A stretch of 64,000 nucleotides of DNA, from positions 1 to 64,000 of the forward strand of contig NZ_JAHYSG010000004.1 of assembly GCF_022095675.1 (NCBI RefSeq), given 5' to 3'. The notes under the pieces are model-generated. The model ran no database searches and had not been told where the DNA came from. It saw only the letters and a program-made list of their open reading frames with translations. This stretch comes from Dactylosporangium sp. AC04546 (GTDB lineage Bacteria; Actinomycetota; Actinomycetes; Mycobacteriales; Micromonosporaceae). Of the stretch, positions 57,458 to 64,000 are shown in pieces (position 1 is the first letter of the stretch; the number at the start of each line of letters is the position of its first letter). The translations under genes were made by a program, and so were the position numbers.

Positions 57458-60400
57458 ATGCGCGTCGGGCTGCTCGGACCACTCACCGTCGAGGCCGGTG
57501 GACGCCCCGTCGAGGTCGGCGGGGCGCGCCTGCGCACGCTGCTGGTGCGGCTGGCCGTCGAGCCGGGCCGCCTGGTGCCGGTCGACCAGCTGGCCGACGC
57601 GCTCTGGCCCGCGAATCCCCCGACCGACCCCGCCAACGCCGTCCAGTCGCTCGTCTCGCGGCTGCGCAAGGCGCTCGGCGACCCGGACGCGCTGGTCTCC
57701 GTCCCCGGCGGCTACCGGCTCGACGCCGGCGAGGTCGACGCCGCCCGGTTCGAGCGGCTCACCGCTGAGGGTCGGCGGGCGCTGCGGGCCGGCGATCACC
57801 CGGCCGCGGCGCACCTGCTCAGGGAGGCTCTGGCGCTCTGGCGGGGGCCCGCTCTGGCCGACGTCACCGGCGCGCCGTTCGCCGAGCCGCTCACGGCGCG
57901 GTGGGAGGAGCTGCGGCTGACCGCCACCGAGGACCTCGCCGAGGCCGGCGGTGAGGTTCCGGAGCTGCAGGAGCTCGTCGCCGCCCACCCGTTGCGCGAG
58001 CGGCTCGTCGCGGTGCTGATCAGCCGGCTGCACGCCGACGGGCGGCAGGCCGAGGCGCTCGCCGCGTTCGAGGAGTGCCGCCGGCGCCTCGCCGACGAGC
58101 TGGGCGTCGATCCGTCCCCGGCGCTGCGCGAGGCCCACCTGGCCGTGCTGCGCGCCCAGCGGCCGGCACCGGCCCGCAGCGGCAACCTGCGCGCGGCCCT
58201 CACCAGCTTCGTCGGCCGCGACGGCGACGTCGAACGGCTCTCCGCGCAGATCCTCGACGGCCGGCTGGTCACCCTCGTCGGCCCCGGCGGGGCGGGCAAG
58301 ACCCGGCTGGCCACGACGGTCGCGGCCGCGTCCGGCGGGGCCTGGCTGGTCGAGCTGGCGCCGGTGACCGAGGCGGGAGAGGTGCCGGCCACGGTACTGC
58401 GGACGCTGATCGCCGGCGGCCTCGTGCCCGGCGAGTCGCCGCATCGGCCGCGCCGGCAGGACACCGTCGACCAGCTCGCCGACGCGCTGACCGTCCCCGG
58501 TGTCCTGCTGCTGCTCGACAACTGCGAGCACGTCGTGGACGCCGTCGCCCGGCTCAGCGAGGAGCTGCTGGGCCGCTGCCCGAAGCTGCACATCCTGGCC
58601 ACCAGCCGGGAGCCGCTGGGCATCCTCGGCGAGCAGCTGTTCCCGGTCGGCCCGCTGGCCCACCCCGGCGACGCCGTCCCGGCCGACGTGGCGCGCGCCA
58701 GCCCGGCGGTGCAGCTGCTGGCCGACCGGGCGGCCGCCGTGCGCCCGGGCTTCGCGGTCACCGATGACAACGTCGGCGCCGTGGTCGAGATCTGCCGGCG
58801 CCTCGACGGGCTGCCGCTCGCCGTCGAGCTGGCCGCGGCCCGGCTGCGCTCGTTCACCGCCGAGCAGGTCGCGGCCCGCCTCGACGACCGCTTCCGGCTG
58901 CTCACCGGCGGCAGCCGCACCGCGCTGCCGCGGCACCGCACGCTGCACGCGGTGGTCGCGTGGAGCTGGGAGCTGCTGGGCGAGCCGGAGCGCCGGTTCG
59001 CCGAGGCGCTCGCCGTGTTCCCCGGCGGCTTCGACGCGCCCGCCGCCGCGGCCGTCGCCGGCGTGCCGGACGCCGACGAGCACCTCGACGCCCTCGTCGA
59101 CCGCTCCCTGTTGCAGGTCGTGAGCGTCAACGGCGGCGTGCGGTACCGCATGCTCGAGACCATTCGCGAGTTCGCCCTGGAGGAGCTGGCCCGGCGCGGG
59201 GGAGTGGCCCAGGCCCGGGCCGCGCACGCCGCGCACTTCCTCGCCCGGCTCGAGGAGGCCGAGCCGTACCTGCGCACCGGCGCGCAGGTCGAGTGGCTCG
59301 AGCGGTTGCGCCCCGAGCGGGACAACGTCCACGCCGCCGTCGCGCACTTCTGCGAGACCGGCGACGCGGTCGGCGCGTACCGGATCGGGGCCGCGGCCGC
59401 GTGGCTGTGGACGTTCGAGGACACCCACACCGAGGCGGCGGCGTCGCTGGACCGCATCCGCCGCGTGCCCGGCGACGTGCCGGCCGGCCTGCGCGTCGTG
59501 GTGCTGGCGGTCCACCTGGTCAACAGCGGGTTCGCCGGCGACTTCGTCTTCGCCGACGACGAGCTGGACGGGCTGGTGACGCTCGCGGCGACGGTACCGC
59601 CGGCCGGCGCGCACCCCTTCGTGAGCCTCATCGAGCCGGTGGTGGCGATGTTCCGCGACGACAGCGAGGCCGGCGCCGCCGCCGTCGCCGAGCGGCTGCG
59701 GCAGCCGATCGACGCGTGGTCGCGGGCGATGCTGCTGTCCATCCTCGGCCACATGCGGGAGAACGACGGCGACATCGCCGGCATGCAGGCGGCGCTGGAG
59801 GAGTCGGCCGCCGAGTTCCGCGAGGTCGGCGAGCGGTGGGGGCTGTCGATGACGGTCTCGTCGCTCGCCGACGCGTACGCGCGCCGCGGCGAGCTCACCG
59901 CCGCCGTGGCGGGCCTGGAGGAGTCGATCCGCCTGCACCGGGAGCTCGGCATCTCGGGCGGCGAGGGTTACCAGCGGATCCGCGTCGCCGCGCTGCGCGC
60001 CCGCACGGCCGGTCCGGAGGTCGCCCGGGCCGAGCTGTGCGCGTTCGTCGAGGACCCGGCCGCCGCGCCCCGCGACGTGTCGCACGCGATGCTGGAGCTC
60101 GGGCACCTGGCCCGTGGCGAGGGCGACCTCGACGACGCCGGCCGGCGCTACGCCGAGGCCTGGCGGCTGCAGGTGTCGGTGCCGCTGGTGGCGCCGCAGT
60201 ACCGCGCGGTCCTGCACCTCTCGCACGCCCACGTCCACATCGAGCGCGGCGAGTTCGACGCCGCCCGGGGCCGGCTGGACAACGCGCTGGACCTGGCCCT
60301 GCCGGTGCGTGACATGCCGGTCGTGGCGCGGGTCGCGGTCGGCCACGCGGCGCTGGCCCTGGCCGAGCGGCAGCCGGAACGCGGCGCCGAGATCCTCGGT

Positions 60401-60556
60401 GCGGCCGAGCTGCTCGCCGGTGGGGCCGACCGGTCGGATCCGGACTGGCTGCGCACGGCGGCCCGGTTGCGGGCAGCCCTCGGCGCCGCCTTCGACGAGG
60501 CGCACGCCCGCGGCCTGACAATGCCGCGGGCGGACGCGCTGTCGCTGCTGGGTTAG
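57458..60556 (+). CDS. SARP/AfsR-like regulator: OmpR-type HTH, BTAD, NB-ARC
   Basis: A 1032-residue transcriptional regulator. Residues 1-95 form a winged-helix DNA-binding domain (VGLLGPLTVEAGGRPVEVGG...), 96-235 the bacterial transcriptional activation domain, and about 265-560 an ATPase with Walker A LVGPGGAGKTR and LLLLDNCEHVVD. The C-terminal ~450 residues are helical repeats, likely TPR-like. Such proteins activate secondary metabolism or stress genes; no biosynthetic cluster is present here. Ends 4 bases into the convergent DrrB-like gene. Confidence 0.92.
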   Translation: MRVGLLGPLTVEAGGRPVEVGGARLRTLLVRLAVEPGRLVPVDQLADALWPANPPTDPANAVQSLVSRLRKALGDPDALVSVPGGYRLDAGEVDAARFERLTAEGRRALRAGDHPAAAHLLREALALWRGPALADVTGAPFAEPLTARWEELRLTATEDLAEAGGEVPELQELVAAHPLRERLVAVLISRLHADGRQAEALAAFEECRRRLADELGVDPSPALREAHLAVLRAQRPAPARSGNLRAALTSFVGRDGDVERLSAQILDGRLVTLVGPGGAGKTRLATTVAAASGGAWLVELAPVTEAGEVPATVLRTLIAGGLVPGESPHRPRRQDTVDQLADALTVPGVLLLLDNCEHVVDAVARLSEELLGRCPKLHILATSREPLGILGEQLFPVGPLAHPGDAVPADVARASPAVQLLADRAAAVRPGFAVTDDNVGAVVEICRRLDGLPLAVELAAARLRSFTAEQVAARLDDRFRLLTGGSRTALPRHRTLHAVVAWSWELLGEPERRFAEALAVFPGGFDAPAAAAVAGVPDADEHLDALVDRSLLQVVSVNGGVRYRMLETIREFALEELARRGGVAQARAAHAAHFLARLEEAEPYLRTGAQVEWLERLRPERDNVHAAVAHFCETGDAVGAYRIGAAAAWLWTFEDTHTEAAASLDRIRRVPGDVPAGLRVVVLAVHLVNSGFAGDFVFADDELDGLVTLAATVPPAGAHPFVSLIEPVVAMFRDDSEAGAAAVAERLRQPIDAWSRAMLLSILGHMRENDGDIAGMQAALEESAAEFREVGERWGLSMTVSSLADAYARRGELTAAVAGLEESIRLHRELGISGGEGYQRIRVAALRARTAGPEVARAELCAFVEDPAAAPRDVSHAMLELGHLARGEGDLDDAGRRYAEAWRLQVSVPLVAPQYRAVLHLSHAHVHIERGEFDAARGRLDNALDLALPVRDMPVVARVAVGHAALALAERQPERGAEILGAAELLAGGADRSDPDWLRTAARLRAALGAAFDEAHARGLTMPRADALSLLG

Positions 60557-61350
60557 GCCTTCCGGCGGTACGCGCGGACGGCGAGCGGGGCGAAGACCGC
60601 CAGGATCGCCACCGACCAGAGCAGGGTCTTGATCACCGGTCCGGCGACCGGCCCGGTGCCGACCATGAGCGCCCGGGCCGCCTGCATGGCGTCGGCGACC
60701 GGGTTGACCTTCACCCAGGCCTGCAGCCAGCCGGGCAGGGTGTTCGTCGGCACCAGCACGTTGGTGCCGAACGTCAGCGGGAACATGATGACGAACCCGA
60801 GGCCCTGCACCGCGCCCGGCTCGCGGACGACCATGCCGAGCAGCACGAACATCCAGCTGAAGCAGAACGCCAGGAACATCACCAGCAGGCAGGCGGCGAG
60901 CACCGACAGCACGTCGGTCTGGAACCGGAAGCCCACGATGTACCCGAAGCCGATCATCACCACGATCGACACCACGAACCGGATCATGTCGCCGAGCACG
61001 CCGCCGATGAGCGGCGCGGAGCGGCCGATCGGCAGGCTGCGGAACCGGTCGAAGACGCCCGTCTTGATGTCGGTGTTGAGGCTGACGCCGGTCGGTGCCG
61101 AGGCGAACAGGACGTTCTGCACCAGCAGGGCCGGCAGCAGGAACTGCAGGTAGTCGTGCCGTGAGCCGGCGATGGCGCCGCCCAGGAGGTACACGAACAG
61201 CACGATGAAGATGATCGGCTGGAGCGTGACGTCGAGGAGCTGCTCCGGCGTGCGCATGGCCTTGATGAGGCTGCGGCGGGCCATCACCAGGCTGTGCCGC
61301 ACGAGCCCGAACGGCCGGGCGGGCACGGCCGCGATGATCTGCGTGGTCAT
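60553..61350 (-). CDS. ABC-2 permease, DrrB-like
   Basis: A 265-residue exporter membrane subunit with six helices. RTPEQLLDVTLQPIIFIVLFVYLLGGAI and the EPGAVQGLGFVIMFPLTFGTNVLVPTNTLPGWLQAWVKVNPV segment are the DrrB/ABC-2 patterns. Partner of the DrrA-like ATPase upstream. ATG 61350 has GGAGG in front and overlaps the stop of a 16-codon ORF. Confidence 0.92.
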   Translation of the reverse strand: MTTQIIAAVPARPFGLVRHSLVMARRSLIKAMRTPEQLLDVTLQPIIFIVLFVYLLGGAIAGSRHDYLQFLLPALLVQNVLFASAPTGVSLNTDIKTGVFDRFRSLPIGRSAPLIGGVLGDMIRFVVSIVVMIGFGYIVGFRFQTDVLSVLAACLLVMFLAFCFSWMFVLLGMVVREPGAVQGLGFVIMFPLTFGTNVLVPTNTLPGWLQAWVKVNPVADAMQAARALMVGTGPVAGPVIKTLLWSVAILAVFAPLAVRAYRRKA

Positions 61351-61397
61351 GCGTCCTCCGCTTCGCTCCGGCCGCACGACTTCAACACTGAGCTCAT
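61347..61397 (-). CDS. Possible 16-residue leader peptide before the permease
   Basis: ATG 61397 opens MSSVLKSCGRSEAEDA and its TGA overlaps the permease ATG (ATGA). It carries its own GGAGG, part of an 18-base block (61409-61426) that is repeated exactly at 61354-61371, where it forms the permease ribosome-binding site. The duplication may have created the mini-ORF, or it may couple translation. Confidence 0.35.
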   Translation of the reverse strand: MSSVLKSCGRSEAEDA

Positions 61398-61432
61398 GAT
61401 GACCGGCCTCCTCCGCTTCGCTCCGGAACCGC

Positions 61433-62389
61433 TCATACCGGCACCTCCTGCTTCCCGGCTGTCTCGCCGCGGGTCAGGGTGAAGAACACCTCGTCGAGGC
61501 TCGGGAGGTGCAGCGACAGCTCGATGACGCCGATCCCGGCCTCGTCGAGCCGGCGGACCACGGCCGTCATCGCGCGGTCGTCGCTGACCGGCACCGACAG
61601 CACGCCGCGGCCGCGGGACTCGACCTGGTTGCCGGAGACCGTGGCCAGGATCGTCTCGACGGTGGCCAGGTGGGCCGGGTCGATCGGCCGGACGGTGATC
61701 GTCTGGCCGCCGACGATGTGCTTGAGCTGGGCCGGCGTGCCGTGGGCGATGACCTTCCCGTGGTTGATCACGGAGATGTTGTCGGCCAGCGCGTCGGCCT
61801 CCTCGAGGTACTGCGTGGTCAGCAGCACCGTCGTGCCCTCCTGGACCTGCGCGCGGACCATGTTCCAGACGTCCTCGCGCTTGGCCGGGTCGAGGCCGGT
61901 GGTGGGCTCGTCGAGGTACACCACGGCCGGTCGCCCGACCAGGCTCGCGGCCAGGTCGAGCCGGCGGCGCATGCCGCCCGAGTACGTCTTGGCCGGCCGG
62001 TTCGCCGCCTCGGTGAGGTCGAACTCGGCGAGCAGCTGCGCGGCCCGCGCCTTCGCCTCCCTGGCCCGCAGGTCGAGCAGCTGGCCGATGAGCACGAGGT
62101 TCTCGGTGCCGGTGAGGTCCTCGTCGACCGACGCGAACTGGCCGGTCAGGCCGCTGATGCGGCGCACCTCGGCGGGCTGGCGCACGACGTCGTAGCCGCC
62201 GACGACCGCCCGCCCCGCGTCGGGGCGCAGCAGCGTGGCGAGGATGCGCACGGCGGTGGTCTTGCCGGCGCCGTTCGGGCCCAGGACCCCGAGGACCGTG
62301 CCCGGCTCGGCGGCGAGGTCCACGCCGGCCAGCGCGGTGGTCTTGCCGAACCGCTTGACCAGGCCGGTGGCCTGGAAAGCGAAACTCAT
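61433..62389 (-). CDS. ABC exporter ATPase, DrrA-like (daunorubicin-resistance family)
   Basis: A 318-residue ATPase: Walker A GVLGPNGAGKTTAVRIL, signature YSGGMRRRLDLAASL, Walker B VVYLDEPTTGLDP and switch-His-equivalent Gln in LLTTQYLEEADALAD (the family's usual Gln/His position). The C-terminal domain (about 230-318) matches the DrrA extension. With the DrrB-like permease it forms a drug or lipid exporter. GGGGGAA lies before ATG 62389. The SARP regulator next door may control it. Confidence 0.94.
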   Translation of the reverse strand: MSFAFQATGLVKRFGKTTALAGVDLAAEPGTVLGVLGPNGAGKTTAVRILATLLRPDAGRAVVGGYDVVRQPAEVRRISGLTGQFASVDEDLTGTENLVLIGQLLDLRAREAKARAAQLLAEFDLTEAANRPAKTYSGGMRRRLDLAASLVGRPAVVYLDEPTTGLDPAKREDVWNMVRAQVQEGTTVLLTTQYLEEADALADNISVINHGKVIAHGTPAQLKHIVGGQTITVRPIDPAHLATVETILATVSGNQVESRGRGVLSVPVSDDRAMTAVVRRLDEAGIGVIELSLHLPSLDEVFFTLTRGETAGKQEVPV

Positions 62390-62699
62390 GGTGTTCCCCC
62401 TGTGGATGGTTCTTGACCCTCACAGCGTGCCGGACGCCGCTGTCAAACCGCGCACATCGCCCTGACACGGCCTGACAGTGTGTTTCGTCTCGAATCGTGG
62501 ACGCGGGTTGACGATCTCCGGTCGGCGTCGGCACCATCGATTCCGTGGCGCTGCTGACCCAACGGCTGTTTGTCGACCTCGTTCGACACGCCAGCGCGCG
62601 CTGTCCTCGCTAGAGCCTCTCGCTCGCGTCTCCCTGGCCCCTTGGGCTTCTTTGTGTGCTTTAATTCCTATCTAGTACGTGCGAATACTGGAGTTTTCC
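62390..62699. other. 310-base intergenic region
   Basis: Divergent region between the DrrA-like gene and the cysteine dioxygenase. I see CTGTCA (62440-62445)/TGACAG (62473-62478) arms, possibly an operator for the exporter, and an AT-rich TTTAATTCCTATCTAGTA stretch near 62661-62678 that could hold the dioxygenase promoter. No gene or RNA structure is convincing. Confidence 0.4.
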
Positions 62700-63155
62700 G
62701 TGACGCTCTCGCTCGCCCTGGACCACCTGGCGGTCGCCCAGTCGTACGCCTCGGCGCCCGACGACTGGGCGTTCGCGCCCCGCTTCGACCCCGCCTCGCG
62801 CTGGTACGGCCGGCTCGCCGCCGCCGACGACCACGAGGTCTGGGTGCTGACCTGGCTGCCCGGCCAGGCCACCGACCTGCACGACCACGGCGGCTCCGCC
62901 GGCGCCTTCACCGTCGTCTCCGGCGAGATCGTCGAGCAGACCGTGCAGGGCGGCTCGCTGGTGAACACGCCGATGCCGGCCGGGCGGGGGCGGCGTTTCG
63001 GCCCGCACCACGTGCACCGCGTCGTCAACGCGGGCACCCGGCCGGCCGTCACCGTCCACGTGTACGGGCCGGCGCTGACGGCCATGACGCGGTACCGGCT
63101 GCACGACGGCCGGCTGACGGTCGAGTCCGTGACGAAGGCGGGAGCGGACTGGTGA
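62700..63155 (+). CDS. Cysteine dioxygenase family protein
   Basis: A 151-residue cupin oxygenase. The 3-His iron site is His61/His63 (DLHDHGGS) and His106 (HHVHRVVN), with Tyr122 in HVYGPAL at the family's active-site tyrosine. It oxidises cysteine thiol to sulfinate. GTG 62700 is chosen for GGAG 6 bases upstream; GTG 62679 would add seven residues. GTGA overlap with the rhodanese gene. Confidence 0.9.
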   Translation: MTLSLALDHLAVAQSYASAPDDWAFAPRFDPASRWYGRLAAADDHEVWVLTWLPGQATDLHDHGGSAGAFTVVSGEIVEQTVQGGSLVNTPMPAGRGRRFGPHHVHRVVNAGTRPAVTVHVYGPALTAMTRYRLHDGRLTVESVTKAGADW

Positions 63156-63544
63156 GCGGCCGCGGCATCGACGAGATCCTCGCCGACGCGCGGGCCCGCC
63201 TGGCCCGCCTCGACGCCGACCAGGCCCGGCTCGCCTTCGCCGAGGGTGCCGTCCTGGTGGACATCCGCCCGGCGGCGCAGCGGGCGCGCGAAGGGGAGAT
63301 CCCGGGCGCGCTGATCATCGAGCGCAACGTCCTGGAGTGGCGCTTCGACCCGCGCAGCGACGCCCGGCTGCCCGTCGCCGACCGCTACGACCTGCCCGTC
63401 GTCGTGTTCTGCTCGGAGGGCTACACGTCGTCGCTGGCCGCCGCCGCGCTGCAGGACCTGGGCCTGCACCGGGCGACCGACCTGGCCGGCGGCTTCCAGG
63501 CGTGGAAGGCCGCCGGCCATCCGGTGACTACGCTGGTGGGGTGA
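63152..63544 (+). CDS. Rhodanese-like sulfurtransferase
   Basis: A 130-residue single-domain rhodanese. AVLVDIRPAAQRAREGEIPGALIIERNVLEWR and the active-site loop VFCSEGYTSSLAA (catalytic Cys) are visible, with DLAGGFQAWKAAGHPV at the end. Coupled by GTGA overlaps to cysteine dioxygenase before and the Smr-domain gene after, so sulfur released in cysteine turnover is the likely context. Confidence 0.93.
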   Translation: MSGRGIDEILADARARLARLDADQARLAFAEGAVLVDIRPAAQRAREGEIPGALIIERNVLEWRFDPRSDARLPVADRYDLPVVVFCSEGYTSSLAAAALQDLGLHRATDLAGGFQAWKAAGHPVTTLVG

Positions 63545-63819
63545 AGCTCAAGCTCGACCTCCACGACATCTTCAACCGCAGCGGCGACATCGACCGCGCG
63601 CTGCGCGGGATCATCGACGAGGCGGTGGCCAAGCGCGCCAGCCTCGTCGAGATCATTCCCGGCAAGGGGTCGGGCCAGCTGAAGAAGCGGGTGATCCGCT
63701 TCCTCGACCAGCGCGAGATCAAGGCGCTGTATCACCGGATCGAGAAGGACTCCGACAACTGGGGCCGCCTCTTCGTCCACTTCCGCTGGAACGAGTCCAC
63801 CGGCCGGCGCCGCCGCTAG
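63541..63819 (+). CDS. Small Smr-domain protein
   Basis: A 92-residue protein consisting essentially of one Smr domain: LKLDLHDIFNRS (the LDLHG-type start, with Asp for Gly), IIPGKGSGQLKKRVIRFL (the GKG motif) and a C-terminal WGRLFVHFRWN. Smr domains have nuclease or RNA/DNA-binding activity when fused to MutS2; stand-alone members are poorly characterised. GTG start overlaps the rhodanese stop. Confidence 0.85.
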   Translation: MKLKLDLHDIFNRSGDIDRALRGIIDEAVAKRASLVEIIPGKGSGQLKKRVIRFLDQREIKALYHRIEKDSDNWGRLFVHFRWNESTGRRRR

Positions 63820-63832
63820 CGCTCGCGGGCGC

Positions 63833-63940
63833 TCAGCGGAGGGCCATCACCAGGGCGGCGATGCTTCCGACCACCACGCGCGCGGCGATGGCGGCCGCCA
63901 CGAGCACGAGCAGGTTGATCCGGCGGCGGGGCTCCTTCAC
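63833..63940 (-). CDS. Possible 35-residue membrane protein
   Basis: GTG 63940 opens VKEPRRRINLLVLVAAAIAA, a basic N-terminus and a helix to the end (RVVVGSIAALVMALR). Small actinobacterial membrane proteins look like this, but the ribosome-binding site is weak and it is near the window edge. Confidence 0.45.
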   Translation of the reverse strand: MKEPRRRINLLVLVAAAIAARVVVGSIAALVMALR

Positions 63941-64000
63941 ACCTGCGACGATACTGAACGCGGCCGCATGATCACCCTCAGCCGTTAGGCTCTTCTGACG

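Noticed and set aside
56810..60505. A 1231-codon open frame on the minus strand
   Set aside because: It is antisense to the well-supported SARP regulator and protease, has Arg/Gly/Ala-rich low-information composition and no domain motifs; long false frames are normal at this GC content.
62440..62478. A riboswitch or attenuator before cysteine dioxygenase
   Set aside because: The only clear arms lie over 220 bases upstream and no conserved riboswitch core or cysteine-rich leader ORF could be seen.

Overview
This is a gene-dense, very GC-rich stretch of actinobacterial chromosome. GTG and TTG starts are common, many neighbouring genes share ATGA or GTGA start/stop overlaps, and secreted carbohydrate-active proteins, NarL-type two-component pairs, a SARP-family regulator and LacI/TetR/GntR-type palindromes occur throughout. 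A complete type IV pilus cluster, unusual in actinobacteria but known in zoospore-forming Actinoplanes, points to Micromonosporaceae (an Actinoplanes or Dactylosporangium relative). That placement is inference. I see no rRNA, tRNA, CRISPR array, insertion sequence or prophage.

Layout. 0-6.5 kb: a secreted CBM2-FN3-GH18 chitinase, a 640-base non-coding stretch with four palindromic repeats, an SPFH protein, an NmrA-like reductase, and a secreted discoidin-DUF1996 protein with two identical LacI-type palindromes upstream. 6.5-21.5 kb: four separate histidine kinase/NarL-type regulator pairs, all with 4-base overlaps, interspersed with an NuoF-like flavo-iron-sulfur protein coupled to a di-heme membrane protein, a GT4 glycosyltransferase, a secreted sugar-binding-like protein and a second DUF1996 protein, here a lipoprotein. 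21.5-25.2 kb: a homocitrate-synthase-like enzyme divergent from a citrate synthase with an N-terminal DNA-binding domain, then a PhzF-like enzyme. 25.2-32.4 kb: an M3 oligopeptidase, a secreted protein, a GntR/FadR regulator coupled to a sterol-desaturase-type oxygenase and a YhhN protein, VanZ-like, methyltransferase and PAP2-type proteins.

32.5-44.8 kb: the pilus cluster in transcription order pilB-pilT-pilC-pilA-pilD-pilM-pilN-pilO followed by three minor-pilin-like genes. The last three are the most unusual part of the window: a PilV-like prepilin carries four Ig-like repeats, a PilW-like prepilin follows, and a PilX-like protein carries six ricin-type lectin repeats (two apparent beta-trefoils). 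Together they suggest a pilus whose tip binds carbohydrate. There is no secretin gene, as expected for a single-membrane cell.

44.9-64 kb: a degenerate-metallopeptidase-like protein; an epimerase, an LCP cell-wall ligase and a 42-residue membrane protein; an ABC transporter coupled to a 2-oxoglutarate-type oxygenase, divergent from a small HTH plus stand-alone Clp-N pair with twin operators; an AlkZ-like glycosylase; a flavin monooxygenase/TetR pair with operators; a phosphatase-family protein; a streptogrisin-type protease; a SARP regulator; a DrrAB-like exporter with a 16-codon upstream ORF; and a cysteine dioxygenase-rhodanese-Smr operon. Non-coding stretches above 300 bases are 1775-2415 (terminator and repeats) and 62390-62699 (nothing firm).
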